64,000 nt of DNA, from NCBI RefSeq assembly GCF_015352975.1, contig NZ_JACYIZ010000001.1, positions 434,001 to 498,000 of the forward strand, written 5' to 3'. Source of the stretch: Aestuariimicrobium ganziense. Lineage in GTDB: Bacteria; Actinomycetota; Actinomycetes; Propionibacteriales; Propionibacteriaceae. The notes beneath the pieces are model-generated. The model was not told where the DNA came from, did not search any database, and was given only the letters and a program-made list of their open reading frames with translations. This document shows, piece by piece, positions 35,251 through 44,713 of this stretch; within the stretch, counting starts at the first letter, position 1, and each line of letters begins with the position of its first letter. The position numbers and the translations under genes are program-made.

Positions 35251-36920
35251 CCGCGTCCTTGGTGGCGGTCGAGGGCGGCCCGGACGAGCCCCGCGAACAG
35301 CGGATGGGGGCGGGTGGGTCGGCTCTTGAGCTCGGGATGGGCCTGGGTGCCGATGAAGAACGGGTGCACGTCGCGGGAGAGTTCGACGAACTCGACCAGG
35401 TGCCCGTTGGGGCCGGGTTCGGGTGAGGTGCCGCTGAACACCAGACCGGCCTGCTCGAGTTGGTCGCGGTAGGCGTTGTTGACCTCGTAGCGGTGGCGGT
35501 GCCGCTCGGTGACCGAGGTGCTGCCGTACAGCTCGGCGGCCAGCGACCCCTCGACCAGGGTGGCCGGGTAGGAGCCCAGCCGCATCGAGCCGCCCAGGTC
35601 GCCGCCGCCACCGACGATCGCCAGTTGTTCGGCCATGGTGGCGACCACAGGGTGCTCGGTGTCGGGGTCGAACTCGGTCGAGGCGGCATCGCCGACGCCG
35701 GCCAGGTTGCGTGCGGCCTCGATCACCATGCACTGCAGGCCCAGGCACAGCCCGAGCAGCGGGATGCGCTGCTCACGGGCGTAGCTGATCGCGCCGAGCT
35801 TGCCCTCGACCCCGCGGATGCCGAACCCTCCGGGCACGCAGATGCCGTGGACGTCACCGAGGTGCTCTTCGGCTCCCTGCGGGGTCTCGCAGTCGTCGGA
35901 GGCGACCCAGCGCAGGTTGACCCTGGTGCGGTGGGCGAAGCCACCGGCACGCAGTGCCTCGGTGACGCTGAGGTAGGCGTCGGGCAGGTCGATGTACTTG
36001 CCGACCAGGGCGATGGTGACCTCGTCGGTGGGGTTCTCGACCCGGTCGAGCAGGTCGTTCCACACGGTCCAGTCGACGTCACGGAAGGCCAGGTTCAGTC
36101 GACGGACCAGGTAGGCGTCCAGTCCCTCCTGGTGCAGCACCCGGGGAATGGCGTAGATCGAGGAGGCGTCCACGCAGGGGATGACGGCCTCCTCGTCCAC
36201 GTCGCACATCAGCGCGATCTTGCGCTTGATGCTGTTGGCCAGCGGGCGGTTGGCGCGGCAGACGATGGCGTCGGGCTGGATGCCGACCTGACGCAGGGCT
36301 GCCACCGAATGCTGGGTCGGCTTGGTCTTCATCTCCGCCGCCGGCCCGATGAAGGGCACCAGCGAGACGTGCAGGAAGAAGACATTGGCGCGGCCCACGC
36401 GCTGGCGCACCTGCCGGGCGGCCTCGAGGAAGGGCAACGACTCGATGTCGCCGACGGTGCCGCCGACCTCGTGGATCACCACGTCGACGTCGTCGCCGGC
36501 CATCGACAGCATCCGGTCGACCAGTTCGTTGGTGATGTGAGGGATCACCTGCACGGTGTCACCGAGGTAGTCACCGCGCCGCTCACGGGCGATCACGGTG
36601 GAGTAGACCTGTCCGGTGGTGACGTTGGCGTCGCGGCCCAGGTCGACGTCGAGAAAGCGCTCGTAGTGGCCGATGTCGAGGTCGGTCTCAGCCCCGTCCT
36701 CGGTCACGAACACCTCGCCGTGCTGGAACGGGTTCATCGTGCCGGGGTCGACATTGAGGTACGGGTCGAGCTTCTGCATCGTCACCCGCAGTCCGCGCGC
36801 CACCAGCAGGCTGCCCAGGCTCGACGCGGTGAGCCCCTTGCCCAGGGACGAGACCACGCCTCCGGTCACGAACACGTGCTTGGTCTGGGCCCGGGCCCTC
36901 TTCATCCTGGAGTCGTCCAC
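35247..36920 (-). CDS. pyrG: CTP synthase
   Basis: 557 residues from GTG 36920, which has AGGA nine bases before it; ATG 36905 would give 552. The synthase domain begins [20 protein letters not shown]. The glutaminase domain has the nucleophile in [11 protein letters not shown] and the His/Glu in AHPELKSRP. It makes CTP from UTP, ATP and glutamine. It heads the pyrG-NUDIX-xerD group and is divergent from the ligC-like gene. Confidence 0.96.
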   Translation of the reverse strand: MDDSRMKRARAQTKHVFVTGGVVSSLGKGLTASSLGSLLVARGLRVTMQKLDPYLNVDPGTMNPFQHGEVFVTEDGAETDLDIGHYERFLDVDLGRDANVTTGQVYSTVIARERRGDYLGDTVQVIPHITNELVDRMLSMAGDDVDVVIHEVGGTVGDIESLPFLEAARQVRQRVGRANVFFLHVSLVPFIGPAAEMKTKPTQHSVAALRQVGIQPDAIVCRANRPLANSIKRKIALMCDVDEEAVIPCVDASSIYAIPRVLHQEGLDAYLVRRLNLAFRDVDWTVWNDLLDRVENPTDEVTIALVGKYIDLPDAYLSVTEALRAGGFAHRTRVNLRWVASDDCETPQGAEEHLGDVHGICVPGGFGIRGVEGKLGAISYAREQRIPLLGLCLGLQCMVIEAARNLAGVGDAASTEFDPDTEHPVVATMAEQLAIVGGGGDLGGSMRLGSYPATLVEGSLAAELYGSTSVTERHRHRYEVNNAYRDQLEQAGLVFSGTSPEPGPNGHLVEFVELSRDVHPFFIGTQAHPELKSRPTRPHPLFAGLVRAALDRHQGRG

Positions 36921-37057
36921 GGACTCCGATCCTGACACGCCCACACGGTGGCTGGCGAACCGACGGCGCACTCGTCACGCAGATGTAACGTCGAGCCTAT
37001 TCACCCAATGCACCCTCCGGCAGCGTTCGCGCTGGTCAGGGCTGTCATGATGGGCAC

Positions 37058-38116
37058 ATGCGCGTACCAATGGAGTTGCCTGTGGCACCCATGCTCGCGC
37101 GCATCGTGGACGAGGTGCCGGCCCACGACGCCGTGCCGGCCGGCCACGCCTACGAACCGAAGTGGGACGGCTTCCGTTGCGTGATCCTGCGCGACGGCGA
37201 CCAGATCGAACTGTCCAGTCGGATGAACAAGTCGTTGACCCGCTACTTCCCCGAAGTGGTGGCCAGGATCGTCTCGGTGCTTCCCGAACGCTGCGTGGTC
37301 GACTCCGAGATCATCCTGCGCACCGGCGAGCCGGGGGCGGAGCGGCTCGACTGGGACGGGCTCAGCCAGCGGATCCACCCGGCCACCCGCCGGGTCGCGC
37401 AACTGGCGGTCGACACCCCGGCCGAACTGGTCTGCTTCGACCTGCTCAGCCTGGACGACGAGAACCTGATGCCGTTGCCGTTCCGGGAGCGCCGTCAGCG
37501 TCTGGAGCAGGTCTTCGAGCAGGTCGATCCGGACTACGGGGTGCACCTGACCACGATGACCACCGACGCCGACCTGGCCCGCGAGTGGTTCACCACCTTC
37601 GAGGGGGCCGGTCTGGATGGCGTGATGGTCAAGGATCTCGGCGCCCGCTACGAGCCGGGCCGGCGCAGCATGCTCAAGGTCAAGCACCGCCGCACCGCCG
37701 AGGCTGTGGTGATCGGCTACCGCCACCACGCCCGCGGCTCAGGCGTCGGTTCAGTCCTGCTGGGGATGTATGACGAGCGCGGCCGGCTGGTCAACGTCGG
37801 TGGCATCGGCGCCTTCAGCCAGTCGATGCGTGAGGCTCTACTGGCCGAACTCGAGCCGCTGGTGGCGCCCGAGGGGGAGGGTGTGGCCCTGCCGGCGAGC
37901 AACGGTCGGGTGCGGCTGGTCGACGCCGAAGCCCAGTACGTCGCGCTTCGCCCCGAACTGGTGGCCGAGGTGGAGTTCGACCAACTCGAGGGACGACGCT
38001 TCCGCCACGCGGTCACCCTAGTGCGGTGGCGCCCGGACCGCGATCCCCGCTCGTGCACCCTCGACCAGGTCGAGGTGGCCGCGGGCTACGACCTGGGCCG
38101 GGTGCTCAGCCGCTGA
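37058..38116 (+). CDS. ATP-dependent DNA ligase, LigC-like
   Basis: 352 residues from ATG 37058, with a second ATG four codons on. The adenylation motif is EPKWDGFR (Lys is the AMP-bound residue). Motif III is in FDLLSLDD, motif IV in LDGVMVKDL, and motif V in MLKVKHRRTAE. An OB-fold follows. There is no polymerase or nuclease domain, so it is the stand-alone LigC type linked to repair rather than LigD. It lies between pyrG and recN and converges on recN with a 31-nt overlap. Confidence 0.9.
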   Translation: MRVPMELPVAPMLARIVDEVPAHDAVPAGHAYEPKWDGFRCVILRDGDQIELSSRMNKSLTRYFPEVVARIVSVLPERCVVDSEIILRTGEPGAERLDWDGLSQRIHPATRRVAQLAVDTPAELVCFDLLSLDDENLMPLPFRERRQRLEQVFEQVDPDYGVHLTTMTTDADLAREWFTTFEGAGLDGVMVKDLGARYEPGRRSMLKVKHRRTAEAVVIGYRHHARGSGVGSVLLGMYDERGRLVNVGGIGAFSQSMREALLAELEPLVAPEGEGVALPASNGRVRLVDAEAQYVALRPELVAEVEFDQLEGRRFRHAVTLVRWRPDRDPRSCTLDQVEVAAGYDLGRVLSR

Positions 38117-39825
38117 CCAGCCTCGTCCAGCAGGTCGCGGGCATGGGCTCGGGCCGAGTCGGCCGACTCCAGCCCGCCCATCATCCGGGCGAGTTCCTGC
38201 TCGCGTTCGGTGCCCTCGACCACCCGCAAGCCACTGGTGGTCACCTGTCCGTCGGACGACTTGGCGACCACGACCTGACGGTCGGCGAAGGCGGCGACCT
38301 GGGCGAGGTGGGTGACCACGATCACCTGGGAGCGCCGGGCCAGCTGGGCCAGGCGTCGTCCGACCTCGAGGGCGACCGCACCGCCGATCCCGGCGTCCAC
38401 CTCGTCGAAGACGAAGGTGTGGCCGGGGTCGTCGTCGGCGAGCACCACCTCGAGGGCGAGCCTCACCCGGGACAGTTCGCCGCCGGACGCCACCCGTGAC
38501 AGTGGGCCGGGCATGCTGCCGGGGTTGGCGCTGAACAGCAGGCTCACCTGCTCGGCCCCGTACGGCCCCACCTGGGTTCGCGGTTCGAGGTGGAAGACGA
38601 TCTGGGCGTCGGGCAGCGCGAGCGCAGCGAGTTCGGCCCCGGCGGCCTGCTCGAGGACGCGTGCGCCGGTGGCACGGCGCTCGGTGATCGCGGCAGCGCT
38701 TCGCGCCAAGTCGGTGTCGAGTGCGGTGAGGCGGTGCTCGAGGTCGGCGATCCGCTCGTCCGAGCCGTCGAGGTCGGCCAGCCGGGTGGTCGCGTCGTCG
38801 GCCCAGGCGAGCACCTCGTCAATGGTGGTGCCGTACTTGCGGGTGAGCCTGGCCAGGTCGGCCTGGCGGGCCATCACCGCGTCGAGCCGAGCGGGATCGG
38901 CAGCCAGGTCGTCGGTGTAGCGGGCGACGTCGGCAGCCAGGTCGTCGATCTGGCCGGCCAGGTCGTGCACGCGTTCGTTGAGGCCGCCAGCCTGGTCGTC
39001 GAGGCGGGCCAGTGCGGTGGCGCTGCGGCGGGCCAGGCCGAGCAGACCTGAGGCGCCGAGGCTGGCGTGGTCGTCGTAGCCACTGCCGTCGGGGTCACCA
39101 CTGAGGGCGGCGGTGAGCCGGCCGGCCTCCAGTCGCAGCTCGTCCAGCGACTGCAACCGACGGGCCTCCTCGCGCAGCTGGTCGTCCTCGCCGGGCTGTG
39201 GTGCGACGGCGGAGACCTCGTCGCAGCCGAACCGCAGCAGGTCGGCCTCGCGGGCACGTTCCTGGCTGCTGCGGCGCAGGTCGTCCAGCTCAGCCACGAG
39301 GCGTTGGCGTTCGGCGTACAACTGCTGGTGGGCGGCCACCGCTGCGACGTGCTCGGGGCCGCAGGAGCGGTCGAGCAACAGGCGTTGCCGCTCAGGGCTG
39401 CCCAGCCTCACCTGCTCGGACTGGCCGTGGATGGTGACCAGCTCGCTGGTGACCCCGGCCAGGGAGGTGGCCGAGGTCTGCGCCCCACCGACCCACGCCC
39501 GTGATCGTCCCTGCTCGTTGACCTGGCGGGCGACCAAGAGCTCCTCGTCGTCGAGTTCACCGCCGGCGTCATCGACCAACGTCCCGACAGGGGTGCCGGC
39601 GGCCAGGTCGTCCCCGGCGAAGCGTCCTTCGACCCGGGCCGAGCGGGCGCCACGACGGACGACGCCGGGGTCGGCTCGCTCGCCCAGCAGCAGTCCGATA
39701 CCGGTGGTGACCATGGTCTTGCCGGCGCCGGTCTCGCCGGTGAGCGCGGTGAGGCCGCTGGAGAACTCCACGGTGGCCTGGTCGATCACCCCGAGCCCGG
39801 TGATGCTGAGCTCGCGCAGGCTCAT
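38086..39825 (-). CDS. recN: DNA repair protein RecN
   Basis: This 579-residue SMC-like ATPase has Walker A GETGAGKTM near the N-terminus, two coiled-coil arms (about 150-360), and the ABC signature ASGGELSRVRLALEVVL with Walker B TFVFDEVDAGIGG near the C-terminus. It acts at double-strand breaks. The ATG at 39825 overlaps the nadK stop by 4 nt; a start four codons upstream lies inside nadK. The tlyA-nadK-recN order is conserved. Confidence 0.95.
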   Translation of the reverse strand: MSLRELSITGLGVIDQATVEFSSGLTALTGETGAGKTMVTTGIGLLLGERADPGVVRRGARSARVEGRFAGDDLAAGTPVGTLVDDAGGELDDEELLVARQVNEQGRSRAWVGGAQTSATSLAGVTSELVTIHGQSEQVRLGSPERQRLLLDRSCGPEHVAAVAAHQQLYAERQRLVAELDDLRRSSQERAREADLLRFGCDEVSAVAPQPGEDDQLREEARRLQSLDELRLEAGRLTAALSGDPDGSGYDDHASLGASGLLGLARRSATALARLDDQAGGLNERVHDLAGQIDDLAADVARYTDDLAADPARLDAVMARQADLARLTRKYGTTIDEVLAWADDATTRLADLDGSDERIADLEHRLTALDTDLARSAAAITERRATGARVLEQAAGAELAALALPDAQIVFHLEPRTQVGPYGAEQVSLLFSANPGSMPGPLSRVASGGELSRVRLALEVVLADDDPGHTFVFDEVDAGIGGAVALEVGRRLAQLARRSQVIVVTHLAQVAAFADRQVVVAKSSDGQVTTSGLRVVEGTEREQELARMMGGLESADSARAHARDLLDEAGQRLSTRPRS

Positions 39826-40709
39826 CGCGCGCGCCACCCCTGCACCGGCAGCCCGAACTTCTTCACCAGCCGATCAGCGAACGGTTGCGGCTGCAACCGC
39901 ACCAGGCGAATATCGGTGTCCCCTCGGTTGACGGTGATCCGGCTGCCGGGTTCGATGTCGACGCTGCGCCGCCCGTCGCACCACACCACAGCGGCGCCGA
40001 AGGGGGCAGGCTGCACGTCCAGGTCGACCGCGGCCAGCGGACTGAGCACCAGCGGTCGGGCGAACAGGGCGTGGGCCGACAGCGGCACGACGATGATGGC
40101 CTGCACGTCGGGCCACATCACCGGGCCGCCGGCACTGAAGGCGTAGGCGGTCGACCCGGTCGGGGTCGAGACCAGCACCCCGTCACAGCCCCACTGCGAC
40201 AGTGGACGGCCATCGATGCTGACCAGCACCTCGACCATGCGCTCGCGGGCAGCCTTCTCGAGCGAGACCTCGTTCATCGCGAACGACGACCACACCTTGG
40301 TGCCGTCAGGGTCGTGCACGTCAACGCGCAGGGTGAGCCGGGGCTCGACGCTGTAGTCACCGGTCGAGATCGCCTCGACCAGCGACTCCACCTCGTGGGC
40401 CTCGAGTTCGGCCAGGAAGCCGACGTGGCCGAGGTTGACCCCGAGCAGGGGGATGTCGAGCCGCTGGGCGAGTTCTGCGGCCTTGAGGATCGTGCCGTCA
40501 CCACCGAAGACCACGAGCAGGTCGAGGTCGGGTGGGTTGTCGAGGTCGAGCGGTTCGGAGGCGACCGGCAGGAGCTCCTGTTGGGCCGGCACCAGGTGAC
40601 AGCGCAGGCCACGCTCGCTGACACCGGCCACGAACTGGCTGGCGGTCTCGCGAGCCTCGGTGCGGGTCGGGTGCAGCAGGATGCCCAGCGAGGTCGGCCT
40701 GGTCTCCAT
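39822..40709 (-). CDS. nadK: NAD kinase
   Basis: 295 residues from ATG 40709 (METRPTSLGILLHPTR). The GGDG motif (VVFGGDGTILKAAEL), the conserved NE (FAMNEVSLEK), and the TPTGSTAYAFSAGGP loop are all present. It phosphorylates NAD to NADP. The longer frame to 40766 has no ribosome site. It lies between tlyA and recN. Confidence 0.95.
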   Translation of the reverse strand: METRPTSLGILLHPTRTEARETASQFVAGVSERGLRCHLVPAQQELLPVASEPLDLDNPPDLDLLVVFGGDGTILKAAELAQRLDIPLLGVNLGHVGFLAELEAHEVESLVEAISTGDYSVEPRLTLRVDVHDPDGTKVWSSFAMNEVSLEKAARERMVEVLVSIDGRPLSQWGCDGVLVSTPTGSTAYAFSAGGPVMWPDVQAIIVVPLSAHALFARPLVLSPLAAVDLDVQPAPFGAAVVWCDGRRSVDIEPGSRITVNRGDTDIRLVRLQPQPFADRLVKKFGLPVQGWRAR

Positions 40710-40778
40710 GGAATGCCTCTCGTCAGTGGCGCCGGTGGGGCCGACACTGCCTCCCAGCCTAGCCATCAGTGCCCGGTG

Positions 40779-41504
40779 TCAGGGATGGCGGCAGAGCAGG
40801 AAGTGTTCCAGGTTGCCCGAGGGTCCGGGCAGGCGGCTGGGGGCCTGGTCGACGACCCTCCACCCCTGGGCCTCGACCGCCATGACCACCTGCTCGATGG
40901 CCTGGCGCCGCAGCACCGGGTCGTCCACCACTCCCCCGGCGCCGAGTGCCTCGCGACCCACCTCGAACTGCGGCTTGACCATCAGCAGGGCGGTGCCGTT
41001 CGGGTCGAGCACCGACAGCAGCGGCTCGACCACCAGGGTGAGCGAGATGAACGACAGGTCGGCCACGACGAGGTCGACCGTCGTGTCGCCGAGGTCGGCG
41101 AGGCCGAGTTCGCGCAGGTTGAATCCCTCCCGGGAGCGCACCCGGGGGTCGTCGCGCAGCACCGGGGCGAGTTGGGCGTGACCGACGTCGAAGGCGTGGA
41201 CGAGGGTGGCGCCGCGGCTGAGCAGCACCTGTGTGAAGCCACCGGTCGAGGCTCCGGCGTCGAGGCAGGTGGCGGGGACGTCGACGTGCAGGTCGTCCAG
41301 CGCACCGATCAGCTTGTGGGCGGCCCGGCTGACCCACGGGTCGACATCGGCGTCGACCCGGTCGGTCTGGTTCACCTGGTGGGACGAGCGCGTGGTCGTC
41401 GTCCCGTTGACCCGCACCCGGCCCTCTCGGACGAGCCCCTGGGCGGCGGATCGTGACCGGGCCAGACCCAGGCGCACCAGGGCCAGGTCGAGGCGCTCGG
41501 CCAC
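40779..41504 (-). CDS. tlyA: TlyA-family rRNA 2-O-methyltransferase
   Basis: 241 residues from GTG 41504. The N-terminal S4 domain (RLDLALVRLGLARSRSAAQ) is followed by an FtsJ-like SAM methyltransferase domain with LDAGASTGGFTQVLLSRGA and the catalytic Lys/Asp region VADLSFISL and MVKPQFEVG. In mycobacteria TlyA methylates 16S C1409 and 23S C1920. It starts 1 nt after the stop of the small upstream gene. Confidence 0.92.
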   Translation of the reverse strand: MAERLDLALVRLGLARSRSAAQGLVREGRVRVNGTTTTRSSHQVNQTDRVDADVDPWVSRAAHKLIGALDDLHVDVPATCLDAGASTGGFTQVLLSRGATLVHAFDVGHAQLAPVLRDDPRVRSREGFNLRELGLADLGDTTVDLVVADLSFISLTLVVEPLLSVLDPNGTALLMVKPQFEVGREALGAGGVVDDPVLRRQAIEQVVMAVEAQGWRVVDQAPSRLPGPSGNLEHFLLCRHP

Positions 41505-41505
41505 G

Positions 41506-41739
41506 TCAGCCTCGCTGCGGTGGCAGGCCGGGTATCGGGGTCTGCACCCCGTCACGGGAGTTCTCCAGCACCGACGACAACACGTCGGCCACTTGCGAGA
41601 GCCGGTCGTGGTGCTCGGTTGGCGGGTGCTGGGAGAGGTCACCGAACTCGGCCAGTGCGGCGTCGACCAGCCGGTTGCCCGTCGTCGGTGGAGGGCTGGT
41701 CTGCTCGCTGTCGCTCGCCTCGGAGTGCTGGTCGCTCAC
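41506..41739 (-). CDS. Small conserved protein upstream of tlyA
   Basis: 77 residues from GTG 41739, overlapping the ecfT stop as GTGA. An acidic N-terminal tail precedes a helical part (NRLVDAALAEFGDL, DRLSQVADVLSSVL). A protein of this kind occupies the same slot before tlyA in other actinobacteria (the Rv1693 position). The function is unknown. Confidence 0.7.
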   Translation of the reverse strand: MSDQHSEASDSEQTSPPPTTGNRLVDAALAEFGDLSQHPPTEHHDRLSQVADVLSSVLENSRDGVQTPIPGLPPQRG

Positions 41740-42374
41740 CGCTCGATCCTATCGTCGGGGTCGCCCAGCCCGCGGGCGGTGAGGGCCTCGCCGCTGCGTT
41801 GGGCGTGCGCGACCGCCATGATCACCACGGGGGTGAGCAGCCCGGCCACCCGCCGTTGGAGTCCGCGGGCACGGGCAGCCTGGCGCACCTGCCCGAACGA
41901 GTCGACCAGGTGGGGGATTGAGCGCAGCATCAGGGCCACTGCCAGCCCGAACCGCTCCGAGGCCTGCGGGACGAACCGGTCGAGCGGTCGGGCGACACCG
42001 ACCAGGGCGTCGACAAGGTCAGCCGCCGGTGTGGTCATGGTGAGCACCCTCGACACCAGCAGGGCCCCGATGATGTTGGCCAACGTGGTGGTGCCGGCCT
42101 GCCAGCTGACGGCGATGAACCCGTACAGCGAGACCAGCACGGCCATGACCACGAAGTACCAGGGCAGTCGCAGCGACCAGCGGGCAGGGATCCGCGAGGC
42201 CAGCAGCAGACCTGCACCGAGGGCGACCAGGGCCAGGGCGAGCCACCACTGCCGCACGACCAGGCTGGCCAGGCTCGGCAGCAGGACGAGGGCGTACTTG
42301 GTGCCGATGCCGAGTCGGTGCACCCATGACCCGGTGGGCAGGTGCTGACCGAACAGTTGGGCGCCGGCTCTCAC
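41736..42374 (-). CDS. bioN: ECF transporter transmembrane component (BioN/EcfT)
   Basis: 212 residues from GTG 42374, overlapping the ATPase stop as GTGA. About five membrane helices, and the two coupling A-R-G motifs of the CbiQ/EcfT family near the C-terminus (QAARARGLQRR and EALTARGLGD). It joins the ATPase to the substrate-binding S component. With bioY and bioM it forms a biotin uptake operon. Confidence 0.88.
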   Translation of the reverse strand: MRAGAQLFGQHLPTGSWVHRLGIGTKYALVLLPSLASLVVRQWWLALALVALGAGLLLASRIPARWSLRLPWYFVVMAVLVSLYGFIAVSWQAGTTTLANIIGALLVSRVLTMTTPAADLVDALVGVARPLDRFVPQASERFGLAVALMLRSIPHLVDSFGQVRQAARARGLQRRVAGLLTPVVIMAVAHAQRSGEALTARGLGDPDDRIER

Positions 42375-43075
42375 GTGGCACCCATCAGGCGTCGGTAGGA
42401 GTCGATCGCCCGGCCGGGCAGGTCGTCGGCCACCACGCGTCCCTCGTCGACGACGATGGCCCGGTCGCACGCGGCAGCGAACTCGAGGTCGTGGGTGGCC
42501 ACCACCAATTGCTGGGGCAGTGCCAGCAGGGCGGTCTGCACCCGGTTGCGGTTGCGCAGGTCGAGCAGGGTGGTGGGTTCGTCGGCGACGATGACACTCG
42601 GCTCGACGGCCAGCACCGAGGTGAGCGCCACCAGTTGCCGCTCACCGCCGGACAGGTCGTGCACCGAGGAGTCGGCGAGGTCGGCGAGCCCCTGCTCGGT
42701 CAGCAGGTGGCGGGCCAGGGCACGACGCTGGCTGCGGTCACGATGGCGGCGGCGCAGGCTGAGTTCGACGTCGTCGGCCGGGGTCGACATCACCAACTGC
42801 GCCAGCGGTTCGGTGAAGACGAAACCCACACGACGCCTCACGGCCGCTCCGTCGCGGGCGGTGTCGAGATCGTCGACCAGCACCCGGCCCTGGCTGGGCA
42901 GGGTCAGGCCGTTGAGCAGGCGCAGCAGGGTGGACTTGCCCGACCCGTTGGCGCCGATGACAGCGGTGCGGGGGGTGTCGAGGTCAAGGGTGATCGGGTG
43001 CAGGATGGTGTGATCGACGGGCCGGCCCTGGCTGAACCCGGCGACGGTGACGCCGGCCCCTTCGAGCCGGATCAC
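42371..43075 (-). CDS. bioM: ECF transporter ATPase (BioM/EcfA)
   Basis: 234 residues from GTG 43075, 1 nt after bioY. Walker A is IGANGSGKSTLL, the ABC signature is LSGGERQLVAL, Walker B is VIVADEPTTLLD, and the switch His is in VVATHDLEF. The Q-loop region reads FVFTEPLAQLV, with Thr where most ATPases have Gln. It powers biotin uptake with BioN and BioY. Confidence 0.9.
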   Translation of the reverse strand: MIRLEGAGVTVAGFSQGRPVDHTILHPITLDLDTPRTAVIGANGSGKSTLLRLLNGLTLPSQGRVLVDDLDTARDGAAVRRRVGFVFTEPLAQLVMSTPADDVELSLRRRHRDRSQRRALARHLLTEQGLADLADSSVHDLSGGERQLVALTSVLAVEPSVIVADEPTTLLDLRNRNRVQTALLALPQQLVVATHDLEFAAACDRAIVVDEGRVVADDLPGRAIDSYRRLMGAT

Positions 43076-43076
43076 G

Positions 43077-43670
43077 TCAGGCGGTGACGGGGCCAGGCAC
43101 CCGCCGGGTGGCCAGCAGTGCCGGGAAGGCCTTGTGCACCGCCACGGCCACGCCCGCGGCGATGGCGGTCTTGATCAGGTCACCGACCCAGAAGGTCATG
43201 TCGAGGGTGAACGCCTTGGCCAGCGGAAGGTTGACGTTGACCATCATGCCCGCGATGCCCATCGGGTGGACGAGGGTGAACGAGCCCACCAACCCAGCCA
43301 GGAACAGCCGCAGCCAGCGCTGGCGCCAGCCGCGACGCACCACGGCCTGGGCCAGCAGGCCGACCAGCAGCGCGTAGAGCGGGAAGCTGAGCAGGTAGCC
43401 AGCCGAACCTCGAGCCAACACCCCGATGCCAGCGGCGCCGTTCGCGAACACCGGAAGGCCGGCGAAACCGACCAGCAGGTAGAGGCTGGTGGCGGCGAAG
43501 GCGCGCCAGGGCCCGATCACCATCGCGGTGAGGCCGACGGCCAGGGTCTGCAGGGTGATCGGGACGACCACCAGGTTGATGCCCGGGACGAGGGAGAACG
43601 CGGCGATCAGCGCGGCGAACACGGCCACCAGGGCCACGTCCATCATGGGGTTCCGATCAGATCGGTTCAA
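43077..43670 (-). CDS. bioY: Biotin ECF transporter substrate component BioY
   Basis: 197 residues with six predicted membrane helices. BioY marks are the N-terminal VALVAVFAALIAAFSLVPG and the LVGFAGLPVFANGAAGIG loop, followed by GSAGYLLSFP. The start is taken as TTG 43670 because AGGAGG lies six bases upstream. The ATG pair at 43646/43643 is about 30 nt from any ribosome site and would cut off the first residues. First gene of bioY-bioM-bioN. Confidence 0.9.
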   Translation of the reverse strand: MNRSDRNPMMDVALVAVFAALIAAFSLVPGINLVVVPITLQTLAVGLTAMVIGPWRAFAATSLYLLVGFAGLPVFANGAAGIGVLARGSAGYLLSFPLYALLVGLLAQAVVRRGWRQRWLRLFLAGLVGSFTLVHPMGIAGMMVNVNLPLAKAFTLDMTFWVGDLIKTAIAAGVAVAVHKAFPALLATRRVPGPVTA

Positions 43671-43720
43671 CGGGGGCCTCCTGGTCGACGACACAGCCTC
43701 GACCCTATCGCGCGGTTGCC

Positions 43721-44713
43721 TCAGTGCAGCAGCGCGAGCTCCTCGAGTGCGCGATCGGCGCGGGCCCCGTGGGTCCACACCACGTGCAGCAACGCCCACA
43801 GTGCATCCAGTTGGCCCTCGCGATCGGTGGGCACCTCGTCGAGGACTACCTCGCCGGCGGCCAGACGAACCGTGGCGTCGCCACAGGTGGTGCCTGTGCC
43901 GTGGACCACGAGCTGACGCTCAGGGGCCAACAGGGCGCGCAGGTCCCAACCCAGGTGGGTGGGGCGTCCGGTGTGGTCGGCGGCGACCAGATCGTGCTTG
44001 CCGTGGGCGCCGGTGAACACGAACAGCGAGTCCATGCCCACCGCGACCGCGCCCATGATGTCGGTGTCGATGCGATCACCGACGAAGATCGGGCGCTCAG
44101 CGGCCAAGCGGCGGACCGTCTCGTGCATCAGCGGCGTGTAGGGCTTGCCGGCGACCACGGGATCGACACCGACGACGTTGCGGACAGCCTGGATCTGCGA
44201 CCCGGCGCCGGGCACCAGCCCGAGGTCGGTGGGTCGGGTCGAGTCGGTGTTGCTGACGTACCACCGGGCGCCCCGCTGGATGGCGAAGCATGCCTCGTCG
44301 ACCAGTGACCACGGCAGCGCCGGGTGGTAGCCCTGCGCGACCGCGGTCGGCTGGTCACGATGGGACGAGACCGGCACCAGGCCCACGGCGGCGATCTCGG
44401 CCGCGAACGCCTCGGTGCCGACCACCAGGACCTTGGCCCCAGGCTCGAGCTCGGAGGCCATCAGCCGCGCGCAGGCCTGGGCACTGGTCACCACGTCAGC
44501 GACCTGGGCCGCGACGCCGAGTTCGTTCAAGTGGTCAGCCACGTGCTGGGGACTGCGGGCGGCGTTGTTCGTGACGAACCCGATGTGCACCCCGAGCGCG
44601 CGCAGGGCGGCGATACCGTCGCCGGCCCCCTCGACGACGACCGGTCCGAGGTAGACGACCCCGTCGAGGTCGAACAGGGCTGCGTCGTAGCCGTCCACCA
44701 AGGGCTTGCTCAC
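43721..44713 (-). CDS. HAD-IIA family phosphatase
   Basis: 330 residues from GTG 44713, overlapping the upstream TPR gene as GTGA. HAD motif I is LFDLDGVVYLG, motif II is FVTNNAARS, the Lys is in VAGKPYTPLM, and motif IV is VGDRIDTDIMGA, with an IIA cap between. Members dephosphorylate glycerol 3-phosphate, NMP or phosphoglycolate. The last 70 residues are an additional domain (VVHGTGTTCGDATVRLA). It matches the Rv1692 slot, where the M. tuberculosis enzyme is a glycerol 3-phosphate phosphatase. Confidence 0.88.
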   Translation of the reverse strand: MSKPLVDGYDAALFDLDGVVYLGPVVVEGAGDGIAALRALGVHIGFVTNNAARSPQHVADHLNELGVAAQVADVVTSAQACARLMASELEPGAKVLVVGTEAFAAEIAAVGLVPVSSHRDQPTAVAQGYHPALPWSLVDEACFAIQRGARWYVSNTDSTRPTDLGLVPGAGSQIQAVRNVVGVDPVVAGKPYTPLMHETVRRLAAERPIFVGDRIDTDIMGAVAVGMDSLFVFTGAHGKHDLVAADHTGRPTHLGWDLRALLAPERQLVVHGTGTTCGDATVRLAAGEVVLDEVPTDREGQLDALWALLHVVWTHGARADRALEELALLH

